Source: Halomarina halobia
Lineage (GTDB): Archaea; Halobacteriota; Halobacteria; Halobacteriales; Haloarculaceae
Direction of reading: 5' to 3'
Assembly (NCBI RefSeq): GCF_029338575.1
Contig: NZ_CP119993.1
Coordinates: forward strand, 310,001-374,000
DNA length: 64,000 nucleotides
Shown piece after piece: positions 16,362-25,961 of the stretch. Both the position numbers and the translations under genes were made by a program. Every line of letters begins with the position of its first letter. Positions within the stretch are counted from its first letter, which is position 1. The notes under the pieces are model-generated. The model saw only the letters and a program-made list of their open reading frames with translations. It was not told the origin of the DNA and searched no databases.

Positions 16362-17138
16362 TCACCCGCGGACGTACCCGCCGTTGACGCTCAGCGTCTG
16401 GCCGGTGATCCAGTCGGCCGCGTCGCTCGCGAGGAACGCGACGGCGTCGGCGATGTCGGTGGGCTGCCCGAGGCGATCGAGGTCGTAGGAGTGCTCGATC
16501 ATCCGCTCCCGATACCGTTCGACCACGTCCTCGGTCGCGGGGGTCTCCGTGGTGCCCGGCGAGACGCAGTTCACCCGGATCCCTTCCTTGCCGACCTCGT
16601 GCGCGACGGTCTTCGTCAGCGAGACGTTGGCCGCCTTCGCGGCCCCGTAGACGGCCAACCCCGGGTCGTTGCCCTTGTACGAGTCGCTGGCGAAGTTGAC
16701 GATCGCCCCCGACCCCTGATCGATCATCTGCGGGAGGGCCGCGTGCGTGCAGTTCATCGTCCCGAAGAAGCAGACGCCGACCCAGAACGCCCACTCGTCG
16801 GGTTCGGTCTCGAGGAACGGCTTGGCCTCCGTCAGCCCCGCGTTGTTCACGAGCACGTCGAGGCGGCCGAACTCGGAGACGGTCGTCGCCACGAGGTTCC
16901 GGGCGTCCTCGTACTCCGTCACGTCCGTCTCGACGACCTCGACGGCGGCGTCGTACTCGGACGCTATCTCGGCGGCCGTCTCCGTCGCGGCGTCGACCGC
17001 GACGTCAGCGACGACGACGTCGGCACCGAGGCCGGCGAACGTCTCGGCCACGCCCCGGCCGATCCCCTGCGCGGCTCCCGTGACAACCGCTACCTGCCCC
17101 TCGAAGTCTATCCTCTCGGCAGTCGTCTGCGCTCTCAT
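16362..17138 (-). CDS. Short-chain dehydrogenase/reductase
   Basis: A 258-residue classical SDR. The cofactor motif is VVTGAAQGIGRGVAETFAGL, NNAG is present in VLVNNAGLTEA, and the catalytic set is Ser in IVNFASDSYKG with Tyr-x3-Lys in VYGAAKAANVSL. The end GQTLSVNGGYVRG matches 3-oxoacyl-ACP reductase/FabG-like members. The Asp after the second beta strand (VADVAVDA) suggests NAD preference. It lies 96 nt downstream of the cysteine hydrolase gene on the same strand, probably cotranscribed. Specific substrate unknown. Confidence 0.9.
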   Translation of the reverse strand: MRAQTTAERIDFEGQVAVVTGAAQGIGRGVAETFAGLGADVVVADVAVDAATETAAEIASEYDAAVEVVETDVTEYEDARNLVATTVSEFGRLDVLVNNAGLTEAKPFLETEPDEWAFWVGVCFFGTMNCTHAALPQMIDQGSGAIVNFASDSYKGNDPGLAVYGAAKAANVSLTKTVAHEVGKEGIRVNCVSPGTTETPATEDVVERYRERMIEHSYDLDRLGQPTDIADAVAFLASDAADWITGQTLSVNGGYVRG

Positions 17139-17234
17139 GGGCGGTCCGATACTGGCAATCGATGACGAATAAACCTTCGGTGCACCCGACCGGTGGCGCG
17201 GGCGAGGACGTCGCCGCCGGGACCCGACGACCGC

Positions 17235-17894
17235 TCAGTCGCCGTCCGGCGCGGAGGTCCCCGCGTCCGCACCCGCGAGGTAGTCGACGACCTCGCCGAC
17301 GGGTCGGACGTCTCCGTACTTCGCGTCGATGTCGAACAGATTGGCCTCGTGCGGTTCTCGCGCGCGGTCGCCGACGGCCTCCTCGGGAACGATGGCATGG
17401 AAGCCGTGCGAGCAGGCGTCGACGACCGTCGCACGGACGCACCCGCTCGTCGTACAACCGGCGACGACCGTGGTGTCGACACCGAGGTAGTTCAGCATCG
17501 AGTCGAGTTCCGTCTCGTGGAACGCACTCGCCTGTCGCTTGTCTAGCACGTGGTCGTCCTCGTCTACCGCGAGGCGAGCGTCGAGATCGACCCACTCGTC
17601 CCCCTCCGTGAGCGTCGCCAGACTCGGCACCTTCTCGCCCCAGACGCCGAGGTCCCGCGCGTCGTTGTGCCTGGTGACGATGCGCGTCAGCACGACCGGT
17701 ACGTCCCCCTCGTGGGCCGCGTCGAGGAGCGCGTTCGTCCGCTCTACGACCCGCAAGAGGTCGCTGCCGAGCGGATTCGTCTCGTCGGTGAAGCCAGTCT
17801 GAAGATCGACGACCAGTAACGCCGGCGCGTCGCCGTATCCGACCCGATTGTCCATCCCGGCGCGCTCGTAGACCGCCGTCCTGTCCTGAGTCAT
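17235..17894 (-). CDS. Cysteine hydrolase, isochorismatase/N-carbamoylsarcosine amidase type
   Basis: A 219-residue cysteine hydrolase. The catalytic triad is visible: Asp in LLVVDLQTGF, Lys in DKRQASAFHETEL, and Cys in AGCTTSGCVRATVVDA. The TTSGCVRAT sequence resembles N-carbamoylsarcosine amidohydrolases, which cleave carbamoyl amides; isochorismatase or nicotinamidase activity is less likely. The ATG at 17894 gives the usual family length; a longer upstream reading is Arg-rich and implausible. With the nearby D-aminoacylase this hints at amide or carbamoyl-amino-acid degradation, which is inference. Confidence 0.85.
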   Translation of the reverse strand: MTQDRTAVYERAGMDNRVGYGDAPALLVVDLQTGFTDETNPLGSDLLRVVERTNALLDAAHEGDVPVVLTRIVTRHNDARDLGVWGEKVPSLATLTEGDEWVDLDARLAVDEDDHVLDKRQASAFHETELDSMLNYLGVDTTVVAGCTTSGCVRATVVDACSHGFHAIVPEEAVGDRAREPHEANLFDIDAKYGDVRPVGEVVDYLAGADAGTSAPDGD

Positions 17895-18040
17895 CACTCG
17901 ACACGTCGACGGGGGGAGTGTTAACCCTTGACCTCGCCTGAACGACGACGTCACAGGTCGCCCCCCATCCCGACGACGGTCGGTCCGAGGAGTCATCGAG
18001 GAACAGCTATTACTCCGACCCTCCGTATCCTTCGGATGCC

Positions 18041-18832
18041 ATGTCCCGTGAGTACGACGACATCGACGTGGCCGTCGGGGACGACGGCCGAGCGGTGCTC
18101 TCACTCGACCGTCCTGATTCCCTGAACGCGCTCAGCGACCGGATGGCCGACGAGATCCTCGACGCGCTGAACCGAGTAGAGGAGGACGACGACGTGCGTG
18201 TGCTGGTGGTTCGAGGGCGCGACGGGAATTTCTGCGCCGGCGCGGACGTGGGGTCGCCCCCCGCCGAGACCAAGCCCCACCAGCAGACCCGCCGGTTCCG
18301 CCGGCTCCGGCGGCTGTTCGACCGTCTCGAGGGGTTCCCCCGACCGACGGTGGCCGCCATCGAGGGGTACTGTCTCGGCGGCGGGTGCGAACTGGCGTGC
18401 TGCTGCGACACGCGCGTCGCCGCCGAGAGCGCGACCATCGGCGTCCCCGAGATCACGCTCGGCGTCATTCCGGCGGGCGGCGGCACCCAACGGCTCTCCC
18501 GGCTCATCGGCCTCTCCCGGGCCCGGGACATGATCCTCCGCGGGAAACACCACGACGCGGCGACGATGCGGGAGTACGGATTCGTCCACGAACTGACCGA
18601 CGACGAGGGGTTCGAGGACGCCCTCGAGGCGGTCGTCGAGGAGTACCTGGTGCGCCCGCCCGTCGCGATGGAACTCGCGAAGCTGACCGTCAACGGCGGT
18701 TTCGAGGCGTCGCTCGCGTCGGGACTTGAGATGGAGGCGCTCGCGACCGGCGTCGTGTTCGGTACCGACGACGCACGGGAGGGGCTCGAGGCGTTCCGCG
18801 AGAACCGTGCGCCCGACTTCCGGGGCGAGTAG
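18041..18832 (+). CDS. Enoyl-CoA hydratase/isomerase
   Basis: A 263-residue crotonase. The oxyanion-hole segment is GNFCAGADVGSP, followed by GYCLGGGCELACCCD and GVPEITLGVIPAGGGTQRL. Both hydratase glutamates are present. CTATTAC (about 18006) lies upstream as a possible promoter element. It is convergent with the fused dehydrogenase-hydratase gene, 29 nt away. It is one of three crotonase domains in the first 21 kb, indicating parallel or branched CoA pathways rather than simple redundancy. Confidence 0.92.
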   Translation: MSREYDDIDVAVGDDGRAVLSLDRPDSLNALSDRMADEILDALNRVEEDDDVRVLVVRGRDGNFCAGADVGSPPAETKPHQQTRRFRRLRRLFDRLEGFPRPTVAAIEGYCLGGGCELACCCDTRVAAESATIGVPEITLGVIPAGGGTQRLSRLIGLSRARDMILRGKHHDAATMREYGFVHELTDDEGFEDALEAVVEEYLVRPPVAMELAKLTVNGGFEASLASGLEMEALATGVVFGTDDAREGLEAFRENRAPDFRGE

Positions 18833-18861
18833 TGGGGGTAATTCGGTCGCGTCGGCTGAGC

Positions 18862-20838
18862 TCAGCGCTGCCAGGACGGCGACTCCTTGTTCAGAAACGC
18901 CGCTAGCCCCTCCTCGGCCTCCGCGGACTGGCTGCGCGTCACCAGCGTGTCCAGCCCGCGGTCGAACCACGCATCGAGGAGTTCGTCCTCCATCCCGATC
19001 CAGAGCTCCTTCACGTCCGCGACGGCCCCCGGACTGGACGCCGTCGTCGCCCGGGCCAGTTCGCGGACGACGTCCTCGACCTGCTCGCTCTCGACGGTGT
19101 AGTTGACGACGCCCATCTCCTCGGCCTCGCGCGCCGACAGCTGCTCGCCCGTGAGCGCGAGTTCCATGATGGCCTTCTTCCCGAGGCTCGTCCGTCCGTA
19201 GGTGAGCCCGATCGGCGGGAGCGCGCCGATCTTCGCCTCCGGGAGCGCGAAGTCGCTCCCCGTCGACGCGACCGCGAGGTCGCTCAGCAACACCAGTTCG
19301 CACCCGCCGCCGTTGGCGACGCCGTCGACGGCGGCGATGACCGGCTTCGGGTGCTCGCGCAGCGCCCGGACGGTGGGCGCTAGCGTCCCCTCGACCATCT
19401 CGCGGGCGTCGTCGGTGGACTCCCAGCTCAGGATCTCGCCGATGTCGTCGCCGGCGCAGAAGGCCCGTCCCGCCCCTCGAAGGACGGTCGCACGCACGTC
19501 GTCGTCCGCGGCGGCGCGTTCGAGCGCCGCCCGAAGCCCTTCCCAGCTGGGCTCGTCGAGCGCGTTGAGCCTGTCCGGGCGGTTCAGCGTGATCCACGCG
19601 GTGTACTCCCGGCGCTCGTACCGGACGGTCTCGAACCGCTCTCGCTCGTACTCCCACCCGTAGAAGCCCGACCCGGAGGCGAGGCCGACCTCGTCGTTCT
19701 CGACCATCTCGCGCAGGAGCGGATGGGGTTCGTACTCCGCCCACCCCGAGCGCTCGCGGAGCGTTTCGAGCGTCTCGACCAGCCGGTCGACGCCGTACTC
19801 GTCGGCGAGTTCGAGGAGACCGCGCGGCCAGTTCATCCCGATCCGCATCGCCTTGTCGATCTCGTCCCGCGTGGTGACGTCGTTTTCGAGCAGCCACGCA
19901 GCCTCGTTGACCGCCGGCGCGAGCAGGTGCTTGGGGTCGAAGCCGTACCGCAGTTCGCGGGGAATGTCGACGCGAGAGTACGCCCCCGCCTCGGGGTACT
20001 CGTAGAACCCCTCGCCGCTCTTCATCCCGTAGGTACCGGCCTCGGTCTTCTCGACGAGCAGGTCGGGGACGTGGAGGTCGACGCCCCGCTCGGCCATCGA
20101 GCGGGCGGCCATCGTGGCGACGTCGATGCCGCTGAAGTCGAGCACCTCGAACGGTCCCATCGGGAGGCCGAGGCGGCGAGCGGCGGCGTCGACGGTCTTC
20201 GTGTCCGTGAGGCCCGCCTCGACCTGCCGGACGGCCTCGAGCCAGAACCGGAGGTTGATGCGGTTGATGAGGAACCCGGGGACGTCCCGCTCGACGAGTA
20301 CCGGCGTCTTCCCGACGCTCTCGCCAAGCTCGCGGGCGGCGTCGAACACCTCGTCGGCGGTGTGCTCGCCCCGGATGACCTCGACGATGGGCATCAGCTG
20401 CACCGGGTTCGAGAAGTGCATCCCGACGACCCGCTCCGGCCGGCCGGTCGCCTCGGCGATCTCGGTGATCGGGAGCGTGCTGGTGTTGGTCGCCAGCACC
20501 GCGCCCTCCGGCGCCAGGTCGTCCGCGGTCCCGAACACGTCCCGCTTCAGCCCGATGTCCTCGGGGACCGCCTCCACGACGAGGTCCGCGTCGGCGAACG
20601 CCTCGTCGGCCCCGGTCGTCGGCTCGATGCGCCCGAGGACCGCGTCCGGGTCGTCCACGTCGAGTTTGGCGAGGCTCCCCTCGATCCGCTCGAGCGCCGT
20701 CGATAGGACCTCCTCGTCCACGTCGTTCAACACGACATCGTACCCCGCGGTCGCGAACGCCTGGGCGATGCCGTGGCCCATCGTCCCGCCGCCGACGACC
20801 GTGACGGTGTCGATGTTCTCCGATAGGTGTCGACTCAT
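18862..20838 (-). CDS. Fused 3-hydroxyacyl-CoA dehydrogenase / enoyl-CoA hydratase
   Basis: A 658-residue bifunctional protein. Residues about 1-390 are a 3-hydroxyacyl-CoA dehydrogenase (VVGGGTMGHGIAQAF, then VVGMHFSNPVQLMPIVEVI and two C-terminal helical domains). Residues about 400-658 are a crotonase (GAGRAFCAGDDIGE, GGGCELVLLSDLA, LPEAKIGALPPIGLTYG) with both catalytic Glu. The order dehydrogenase-hydratase is the archaeal one, as in Metallosphaera crotonyl-CoA hydratase/3-hydroxybutyryl-CoA dehydrogenase, and the reverse of bacterial FadB. It is divergent from an acyl-CoA dehydrogenase (120-nt gap), giving three consecutive beta-oxidation activities. Confidence 0.93.
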   Translation of the reverse strand: MSRHLSENIDTVTVVGGGTMGHGIAQAFATAGYDVVLNDVDEEVLSTALERIEGSLAKLDVDDPDAVLGRIEPTTGADEAFADADLVVEAVPEDIGLKRDVFGTADDLAPEGAVLATNTSTLPITEIAEATGRPERVVGMHFSNPVQLMPIVEVIRGEHTADEVFDAARELGESVGKTPVLVERDVPGFLINRINLRFWLEAVRQVEAGLTDTKTVDAAARRLGLPMGPFEVLDFSGIDVATMAARSMAERGVDLHVPDLLVEKTEAGTYGMKSGEGFYEYPEAGAYSRVDIPRELRYGFDPKHLLAPAVNEAAWLLENDVTTRDEIDKAMRIGMNWPRGLLELADEYGVDRLVETLETLRERSGWAEYEPHPLLREMVENDEVGLASGSGFYGWEYERERFETVRYERREYTAWITLNRPDRLNALDEPSWEGLRAALERAAADDDVRATVLRGAGRAFCAGDDIGEILSWESTDDAREMVEGTLAPTVRALREHPKPVIAAVDGVANGGGCELVLLSDLAVASTGSDFALPEAKIGALPPIGLTYGRTSLGKKAIMELALTGEQLSAREAEEMGVVNYTVESEQVEDVVRELARATTASSPGAVADVKELWIGMEDELLDAWFDRGLDTLVTRSQSAEAEEGLAAFLNKESPSWQR

Positions 20839-20958
20839 CTTGCTCGTCTGCCGTGACTCCCGGCGGCGGTGTTATACTTTTCCCCCCGCGAAACGGACGG
20901 GGCCGGCGTTTCCGCGCACCCGCACAGTTATTACAAACGGTACCAAACGCCATGGTGT

Positions 20959-22185
20959 ATGCGTGGCGACCGCGACTTCGAGGAGTACCGGGAGGCGATG
21001 CTCGACTACCTGTGGAACGACGTCGACCCCTACGCCGAGGAGTGGGCCGAGACGGGGGAGTTACCCCGGGAGGAGCGCTGGGGGGAGTGGCAGGAGATGG
21101 GCTTTCTCGGCGCGATGGCCCCCGAGGAGTACGGGGGGCTCGACCTGACCCACCGGGAGTACGTCGAACTGGAGAAGGAGTGGGCGAAGGTCTCCGGTGG
21201 GCTCCGGGTCATCCTTCACGTCCACAACACGAACGTCGAACTGCTGGCGCACGTCGGCACCGACGACCAGCGGGAGCGCTGGCTCACCGAGATCGTCGAG
21301 GACGGCGCGTCGTTCGCCTTCGCCCTGACCGAGCCCCACGCCGGGTCCGGAACGGACATCAAGACCAACGCCGAGCGGGACGGCGACGAGTACGTCCTCA
21401 ACGGCGAGAAACACCACATCACCAACGCCGACTTCACCGAGTACTTCAACGTCATCGCCCGCACCGAGAGCGGCTTCTCCATCCTGGTGGTCCCCCGGGA
21501 CGCGGAGGGGTTCACCATCCGGGAGATGCCCGAGACGATGGGGAGCCACGGCTCTGAGCACGCCTACCTCCACTTCGACGACGTGCGCGTCCCCGAGGCG
21601 AACCTGCTCGGCCGCGAGGAGGGCAGCGGCGTCCGGGACGCGGTCGATCACCTTCGGGTGAGTCGCATCTACATCGGCGCGAACGCGCTCGGCATCGCAG
21701 AGCGGTGTCTCGAGGAGTCGGTCGACTGGGCGAAACAGCGGGTCACCTTCGGCAAGCCCATCGCGGAGCGCCAGGCCGTCCAGCAGTACCTCGGGGAGAT
21801 GGCCCGGGACGTCTACGCGCTCCGACTCGCCGTCGAGGACGCCGCCCGGAAGGTCGACGAGAACGGCCGGGCCGGCATCGAGGCCGACCTCTGCAAGCTG
21901 CTGGCCAAGGACGTCACCCAGCGGGTCACCGACAACGCCATGCTGGTGTTCGGCGGGCTCAGTTACTACCGCGAGGTACCCATCCAGCGGTTCTATCGCG
22001 ACGCTCGGCTCAACTGGCTGGAGGAGGGCACCCCCTCCATCCAGCAGATCACCGCCGCGAGGAACCTGCTCCACGGGGAGTACCCCTACGAACTCGACGA
22101 GCAGGCCGTCGCACACCTCAACCACGCGCCCGACGAGTACGACCCCGAGGGCGGCGACGACTACAGGCTCTCGTACGAACTCTGA
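20959..22185 (+). CDS. Acyl-CoA dehydrogenase
   Basis: A 408-residue FAD-dependent acyl-CoA dehydrogenase. FAD/substrate motifs appear as FALTEPHAGSGTDIKT and GEKHHITNADFTEY. The catalytic Glu position is kept in WLEEGTPSIQQITAARNLL. The ATG at 20959 is chosen over a reading 30 codons longer: GTTATTACA at 20927-20935 sits about 24 nt before it, so the longer start precedes the promoter. It is divergent from the fused dehydrogenase/hydratase. Electrons presumably go to ETF. Chain-length specificity not readable. Confidence 0.92.
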   Translation: MRGDRDFEEYREAMLDYLWNDVDPYAEEWAETGELPREERWGEWQEMGFLGAMAPEEYGGLDLTHREYVELEKEWAKVSGGLRVILHVHNTNVELLAHVGTDDQRERWLTEIVEDGASFAFALTEPHAGSGTDIKTNAERDGDEYVLNGEKHHITNADFTEYFNVIARTESGFSILVVPRDAEGFTIREMPETMGSHGSEHAYLHFDDVRVPEANLLGREEGSGVRDAVDHLRVSRIYIGANALGIAERCLEESVDWAKQRVTFGKPIAERQAVQQYLGEMARDVYALRLAVEDAARKVDENGRAGIEADLCKLLAKDVTQRVTDNAMLVFGGLSYYREVPIQRFYRDARLNWLEEGTPSIQQITAARNLLHGEYPYELDEQAVAHLNHAPDEYDPEGGDDYRLSYEL

Positions 22186-22311
22186 GTGGACGCGGAACGC
22201 GAACGACCGCAGTCCAGTCCCGCGTCGACGTCGATCTCGACGACCGCGTCGCCGTCTCCTCCTCGGTCACCCGTTCCGGAGGGGTGTGTAACGCTGTCTC
22301 CCACCGCCGGG

Positions 22312-23367
22312 TCAGACCGTCCGCTTGCCGTCGACGAGCGCCTTCGCCCGGCGGCAGATCCTCGGGACGAGCGTCTCCATCTTCGGGTAGAGGTCGTCGT
22401 CGCTGTTCCCGTTGAGGTACCGGGCGTAGAACATCTCGCAGACGGCCGCCAGCATGTAGAGGCCGAGGACCACGTAGAACTCCCGGTGGACGAACTCGAT
22501 GCCCGACCGACGTTCGTATCGGTCGATGAGCGCCTCCCGGTCGAGGTAGCCCGGACGGTCGATGAACGTCGGCATCAGCTCGTCGCTGAGCGGGTCGACG
22601 TCCCAGTAACAGAGCATCCAGCCGACGTCCCTGAGCGGGTCGCCGAGCGTCCCCATCTCCCAGTCCATGACCGCGTTGATGCGCGGCGGCGTCCCCGGCG
22701 CGAACATGACGTTGTCGAGCTTGTAGTCGCCGTGGACGAACGTGTGTTCGTACGACTCGGGGACGTTCGCCGCGAGCCACTCGCCGATCTCCCCGACGTG
22801 CGGGACCTCGCGATCCTCGCGGGTGGTCTCGTAGGCCCAGTCGAACTGCTTGCCCCACCGCTCGACCTGCCGCTCTGTGTACCCCTCCGGTCGGCCGAGG
22901 TCGCCGAGCCCGACCGCCTCGTAGTCGAGCGTGTGGATGGCCGCCAGCGTGTCGATAAGCTCCTCTGCGATCCGCCGGCGGTGCTCCGGCGTGGCGAACC
23001 GGTCGGGTTCTCGGCCGCGGATGACGTCGCCGTCGAGCCGTTCCATCAGGTAGAACTCCCCGCCGATGACCGAGGCGTCGTCACACGCCAGCACCGGCGT
23101 CGGCACGGGGACGTCAGTCCCCTGAAGTGCGGAGATGACCCGGTGCTCGCGGAGGACGTCGTGGGCGCTCTCGGCGGTCTCGCCGGCCGGCGGTCGACGC
23201 ATGACGAGGTCGCGCTCGCCCCACGTGACGAACAGCGTCTCGTTCGAGTGACCCTCCGCGAGGTGTTCGACCCGATAGCGGTCGGCCTCACCGAGCGTCG
23301 ACGTCAGGTAGGCCCGCAGCGTGTCCTCGTCGACGAGTTGGTCAAGGTACGTTTCGTTTCCCGTCAT
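22312..23367 (-). CDS. ACAD10/11-type phosphotransferase (aminoglycoside phosphotransferase fold)
   Basis: A 351-residue kinase-like protein. The catalytic loop is FVHGDYKLDNVMF and the metal-binding loop is VMDWEMGTLGDPLRD, with an N-lobe EGHSNETLFV glycine loop and a Lys/Arg-rich VMRRPPAGE strand. This is the family fused to or neighbouring acyl-CoA dehydrogenases in ACAD10/11, which are reported to phosphorylate 4-hydroxyacyl-CoA before dehydrogenation. The neighbouring acyl-CoA dehydrogenase genes fit such a role, but substrate assignment is inference. The start is the ATG at 23365-23367; extending it adds Arg/Pro-rich sequence. Confidence 0.88.
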   Translation of the reverse strand: MTGNETYLDQLVDEDTLRAYLTSTLGEADRYRVEHLAEGHSNETLFVTWGERDLVMRRPPAGETAESAHDVLREHRVISALQGTDVPVPTPVLACDDASVIGGEFYLMERLDGDVIRGREPDRFATPEHRRRIAEELIDTLAAIHTLDYEAVGLGDLGRPEGYTERQVERWGKQFDWAYETTREDREVPHVGEIGEWLAANVPESYEHTFVHGDYKLDNVMFAPGTPPRINAVMDWEMGTLGDPLRDVGWMLCYWDVDPLSDELMPTFIDRPGYLDREALIDRYERRSGIEFVHREFYVVLGLYMLAAVCEMFYARYLNGNSDDDLYPKMETLVPRICRRAKALVDGKRTV

Positions 23368-23465
23368 GTTCCCTGGTCGATGCAGGAGCCACGGCGGTTT
23401 AACTCTGACTCCGCGTGGGGGAGCCATCGGTCGGTTCGGACCCCTCGGACGGTCGTCGCGCGGCC

Positions 23466-24326
23466 TCACTCGGCGTCGCGGTCGACCGCCCGCGCCCGCG
23501 CCAGGAGGGCGCGCTGCTGATCCACCACGGGTTTGTCGACGAACGTTCCCTCGAACTCGATCAGGCCGGTGTCGTCGCCGGCCGCCTCGAAAGCCTCTAC
23601 GAGCCGCGTCGCGCGCGCCACCTCCTCCTCGGAGGGGGTGAACACCTCGTTTATCACCGCGGTCTGGTCGGGCGTGACGGCCGCCTTCCCGTCGTACCCC
23701 AGCATCCGCGCCGTCCGCGCCTCCTCGCGGAGCCGGGTGTCGTCCCCGGTGTCGAGGACCACCGTGTCGAACGCCTCGAGGCCGGCGGCGCTCGCGGCCA
23801 TCGCGACGAGGTAGCGGGGCGGGTAGACGTCCGTGTCCGGATCGAGCACGGACATCCCCATGTTCGTCTGGAAGTCGATGGACCCGAACGCGAGCGCGGA
23901 TAGCCGCGACGTCGAGCGGGCGATGCGGTGGGCGTCGAGCACGGCACCGGGGCGTTCCAGCAGCGCGACGAGCGACGCGTCGAACGACGCCTCCGCGAGG
24001 GCGTCGGCGACTATCTCCAGTTCAGTCCCGTCGCGGACGTCGGGAACCAGGAAGGCGTCCGGCGCTGTGTCCGCCCGGACGAACGCTTCGACGTCGTCGA
24101 GCCCGTGGGGCGTGTCGAGCCCGTTGATCCGGACCACGCACCGCGTCCGCTCGTCGGCCCACCCCCCGACGGTTTCGACCGTCGAAGCGCGGGCCGCTTC
24201 CTTGGCAGTCGGACCCACCGTGTCTTCCAGATCGAGTATGAGACCGTCTGCGTCCGAGCGCATCGCGGCGTCGAGGCGGTCCTCGTCGTCGCCGGGGACG
24301 AACAGGAGGCTGCGTGCGGGCTGCAT
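23466..24326 (-). CDS. HpcH/HpaI-CitE-type CoA ester lyase
   Basis: A 286-residue TIM-barrel protein of the citrate lyase beta/malyl-CoA lyase group. Visible motifs are RSLLFVPGDDEDRL, GLILDLEDTVGPTAKEAAR, CVVRINGLDTPHGLDD and LLERPGAVLDAHRIA; the metal-binding Glu is in LLERPGA and the Asp in ALAFGSIDFQ. Members cleave 3-hydroxy acyl-CoA such as malyl-, citramalyl- or citryl-CoA. The ATG at 24326 is the family start. It probably shares a transcript with the phosphotransferase gene (98-nt gap). It is divergent from a CoA-ligase gene. Confidence 0.86.
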   Translation of the reverse strand: MQPARSLLFVPGDDEDRLDAAMRSDADGLILDLEDTVGPTAKEAARASTVETVGGWADERTRCVVRINGLDTPHGLDDVEAFVRADTAPDAFLVPDVRDGTELEIVADALAEASFDASLVALLERPGAVLDAHRIARSTSRLSALAFGSIDFQTNMGMSVLDPDTDVYPPRYLVAMAASAAGLEAFDTVVLDTGDDTRLREEARTARMLGYDGKAAVTPDQTAVINEVFTPSEEEVARATRLVEAFEAAGDDTGLIEFEGTFVDKPVVDQQRALLARARAVDRDAE

Positions 24327-24436
24327 GGGTGATCGTCCACAGCCGAGCACTTATCTCCTTTGTCGGGCCCGCGGGACGGACAGCCGCCGATCCGAACCGC
24401 TGATCCCACCGGTCCCGCACGTGCGGCCGGAAGCCA

Positions 24437-24459
24437 GCCCGTCGATATCGTCGACGGGC
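24437..24459. promoter_or_regulatory. 9-bp palindrome in the divergent CoA-lyase/CoA-ligase promoter region
   Basis: GCCCGTCGA (24437-24445), TATCG spacer, TCGACGGGC (24451-24459). A second 12-bp perfect palindrome, CCGCACGTGCGG, lies at 24415-24426. The region is very GC-rich, so chance palindromes are common; the operator call is weak. Confidence 0.3.
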
Positions 24460-24605
24460 CGCCCCGATCGCGGCCCGCGGCGCGAACCGGCCGACCGCAC
24501 GCGGCGGAACCGTCGTCCAGTCCCTCGGTTTCGGGCGCCGTCGGCCGCGAACCGTGTCACGCCCTCCCAAATCTTTAATAGCGTACTGACTGACTCCCGC
24601 CTGTT

Positions 24606-25952
24606 ATGGTAGCGTCGCACGCCACGGACGCGTTCAATGCCGAGCGTGAGTTCATGGACCGGGCGGAGATAGCGGACCGGCAGGAGCGGATGCTCCGGGA
24701 AAAGGTGAGACACGCGTACGAGAACACGGAGCACTACCGCGAGCGGTTCGACGAGGAGGGGATCGACCCGTCGGACGTCAGGACGATAGACGACTACCAG
24801 CGGCTCGTCCCCACGATGCTCAAGGAAGACGTCAGGGGGAAACGCTCGGTCGAGGATCCGTTCGGGGGGTTCCTGGCCGTCGACCGGGACGAACTCGACT
24901 ACCTCCACACCTCGACGGGGACGACGGGGACGCCGACGTTCATGCCCGTCCGCGAGGAGGAGGTCCGGGCCGGCGGGGAGTTGCTCGCGCGGACGCTCTA
25001 CCCGCACGGACTCGAGTCGGGCGACGTCGCGCTCAACGCCGGGCTCTACTACCACCTCTACAGTCGGATGATGGAGAGCGCCTACCGCGACCACCTGGAC
25101 ATGGTCCACTTCAACCGCGGCGGGCTCCCGTTCGAGGTGGAGGGCGACCTCGGCGAGGACGCCGAGCTGTGGGAGATGGCCGACCCCGCCGTCATCAACA
25201 TGACCCACTCGTCGCTACAGAAGGCGACGACGCTCCTGCAGGAGCACGACGTCGACCCGGCCGAGGCGTTCCCGAGCCTCAGGGCCGTCGTCACGGCGGG
25301 CGCGGTCGTCACCGGGACCGCCCGGCGGCGGTTGGAGGAGTTCTGGGGCGTCCCGCTGGTCGAGCAGGGCGGCCCGACCGATCAGCTCGCGTTCGTCGGC
25401 ACGTTCTGCGAGGAGCGTACCGAGGGGTGGGGTCACTTCTTCGAGGATCAGGGATTCAACGAGGTGCTCGACCTCGACACGCTCGAACCGGTCGCGGAGG
25501 GCGAGCGCGGCGAACACACCTACACCACGTTCCACCTCGACAGCACGCCGTACCTCCGCTGGCGCTCCGAGGACGCGGGCGTCCACGGCGGCTACGACTG
25601 TTCCTGCGGCCGCTGTCACATGCGGACGCAGATCCTCGGACGGACCGTCCAGGAGGTCAACGTCCGGGACCGTTCGGTGTTCCCCCGCGACTTCGAGGTG
25701 GTCCGGGACGAGCACGGCCACCCGGAGGCACCGTACCAGCTCGTCCGTCAGGCCAAGCAGCCACAGGATCTCCTCCGGGTGTTGTTTTCGGCGGACGTCT
25801 CCGACGAGAAACGGGCGGCCATCGCGGCGGACCTCGCCGAGAACCTCGGGCTCGACGACGACGCCGTCGAACTGGAGCACATCGAGCAGGACGACATCCC
25901 GATGAAGGGTCAGTGGAAGTACCGCCTCATCCGGGAGGAGGGAGAGGAGTAG
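24606..25952 (+). CDS. Phenylacetate-CoA-ligase-like adenylate-forming enzyme
   Basis: A 448-residue ANL-superfamily ligase that activates a carboxylic acid to its CoA thioester. The ATP phosphate loop is THTSTGTTGTPTFMP-like (seen LHTSTGTTGTPTF). The PaaK-type zinc/hinge segment reads YDCSCGRCHMRTQILGR, and a C-terminal KGQWKYR loop carries the Lys. TTTAATA (about 24574) lies about 26 nt before the ATG. It heads an apparent operon with a CoA-transferase 9 nt downstream, so the two may act on the same acid. Aryl or aliphatic preference cannot be told. Confidence 0.88.
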   Translation: MVASHATDAFNAEREFMDRAEIADRQERMLREKVRHAYENTEHYRERFDEEGIDPSDVRTIDDYQRLVPTMLKEDVRGKRSVEDPFGGFLAVDRDELDYLHTSTGTTGTPTFMPVREEEVRAGGELLARTLYPHGLESGDVALNAGLYYHLYSRMMESAYRDHLDMVHFNRGGLPFEVEGDLGEDAELWEMADPAVINMTHSSLQKATTLLQEHDVDPAEAFPSLRAVVTAGAVVTGTARRRLEEFWGVPLVEQGGPTDQLAFVGTFCEERTEGWGHFFEDQGFNEVLDLDTLEPVAEGERGEHTYTTFHLDSTPYLRWRSEDAGVHGGYDCSCGRCHMRTQILGRTVQEVNVRDRSVFPRDFEVVRDEHGHPEAPYQLVRQAKQPQDLLRVLFSADVSDEKRAAIAADLAENLGLDDDAVELEHIEQDDIPMKGQWKYRLIREEGEE

Positions 25953-25961
25953 GACGGTCCG

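Noticed and set aside
24415..24426. CCGCACGTGCGG palindrome
   Set aside because: A 12-bp palindrome of pure GC bias; short ones are expected by chance in this composition, so it is not scored as a finding.
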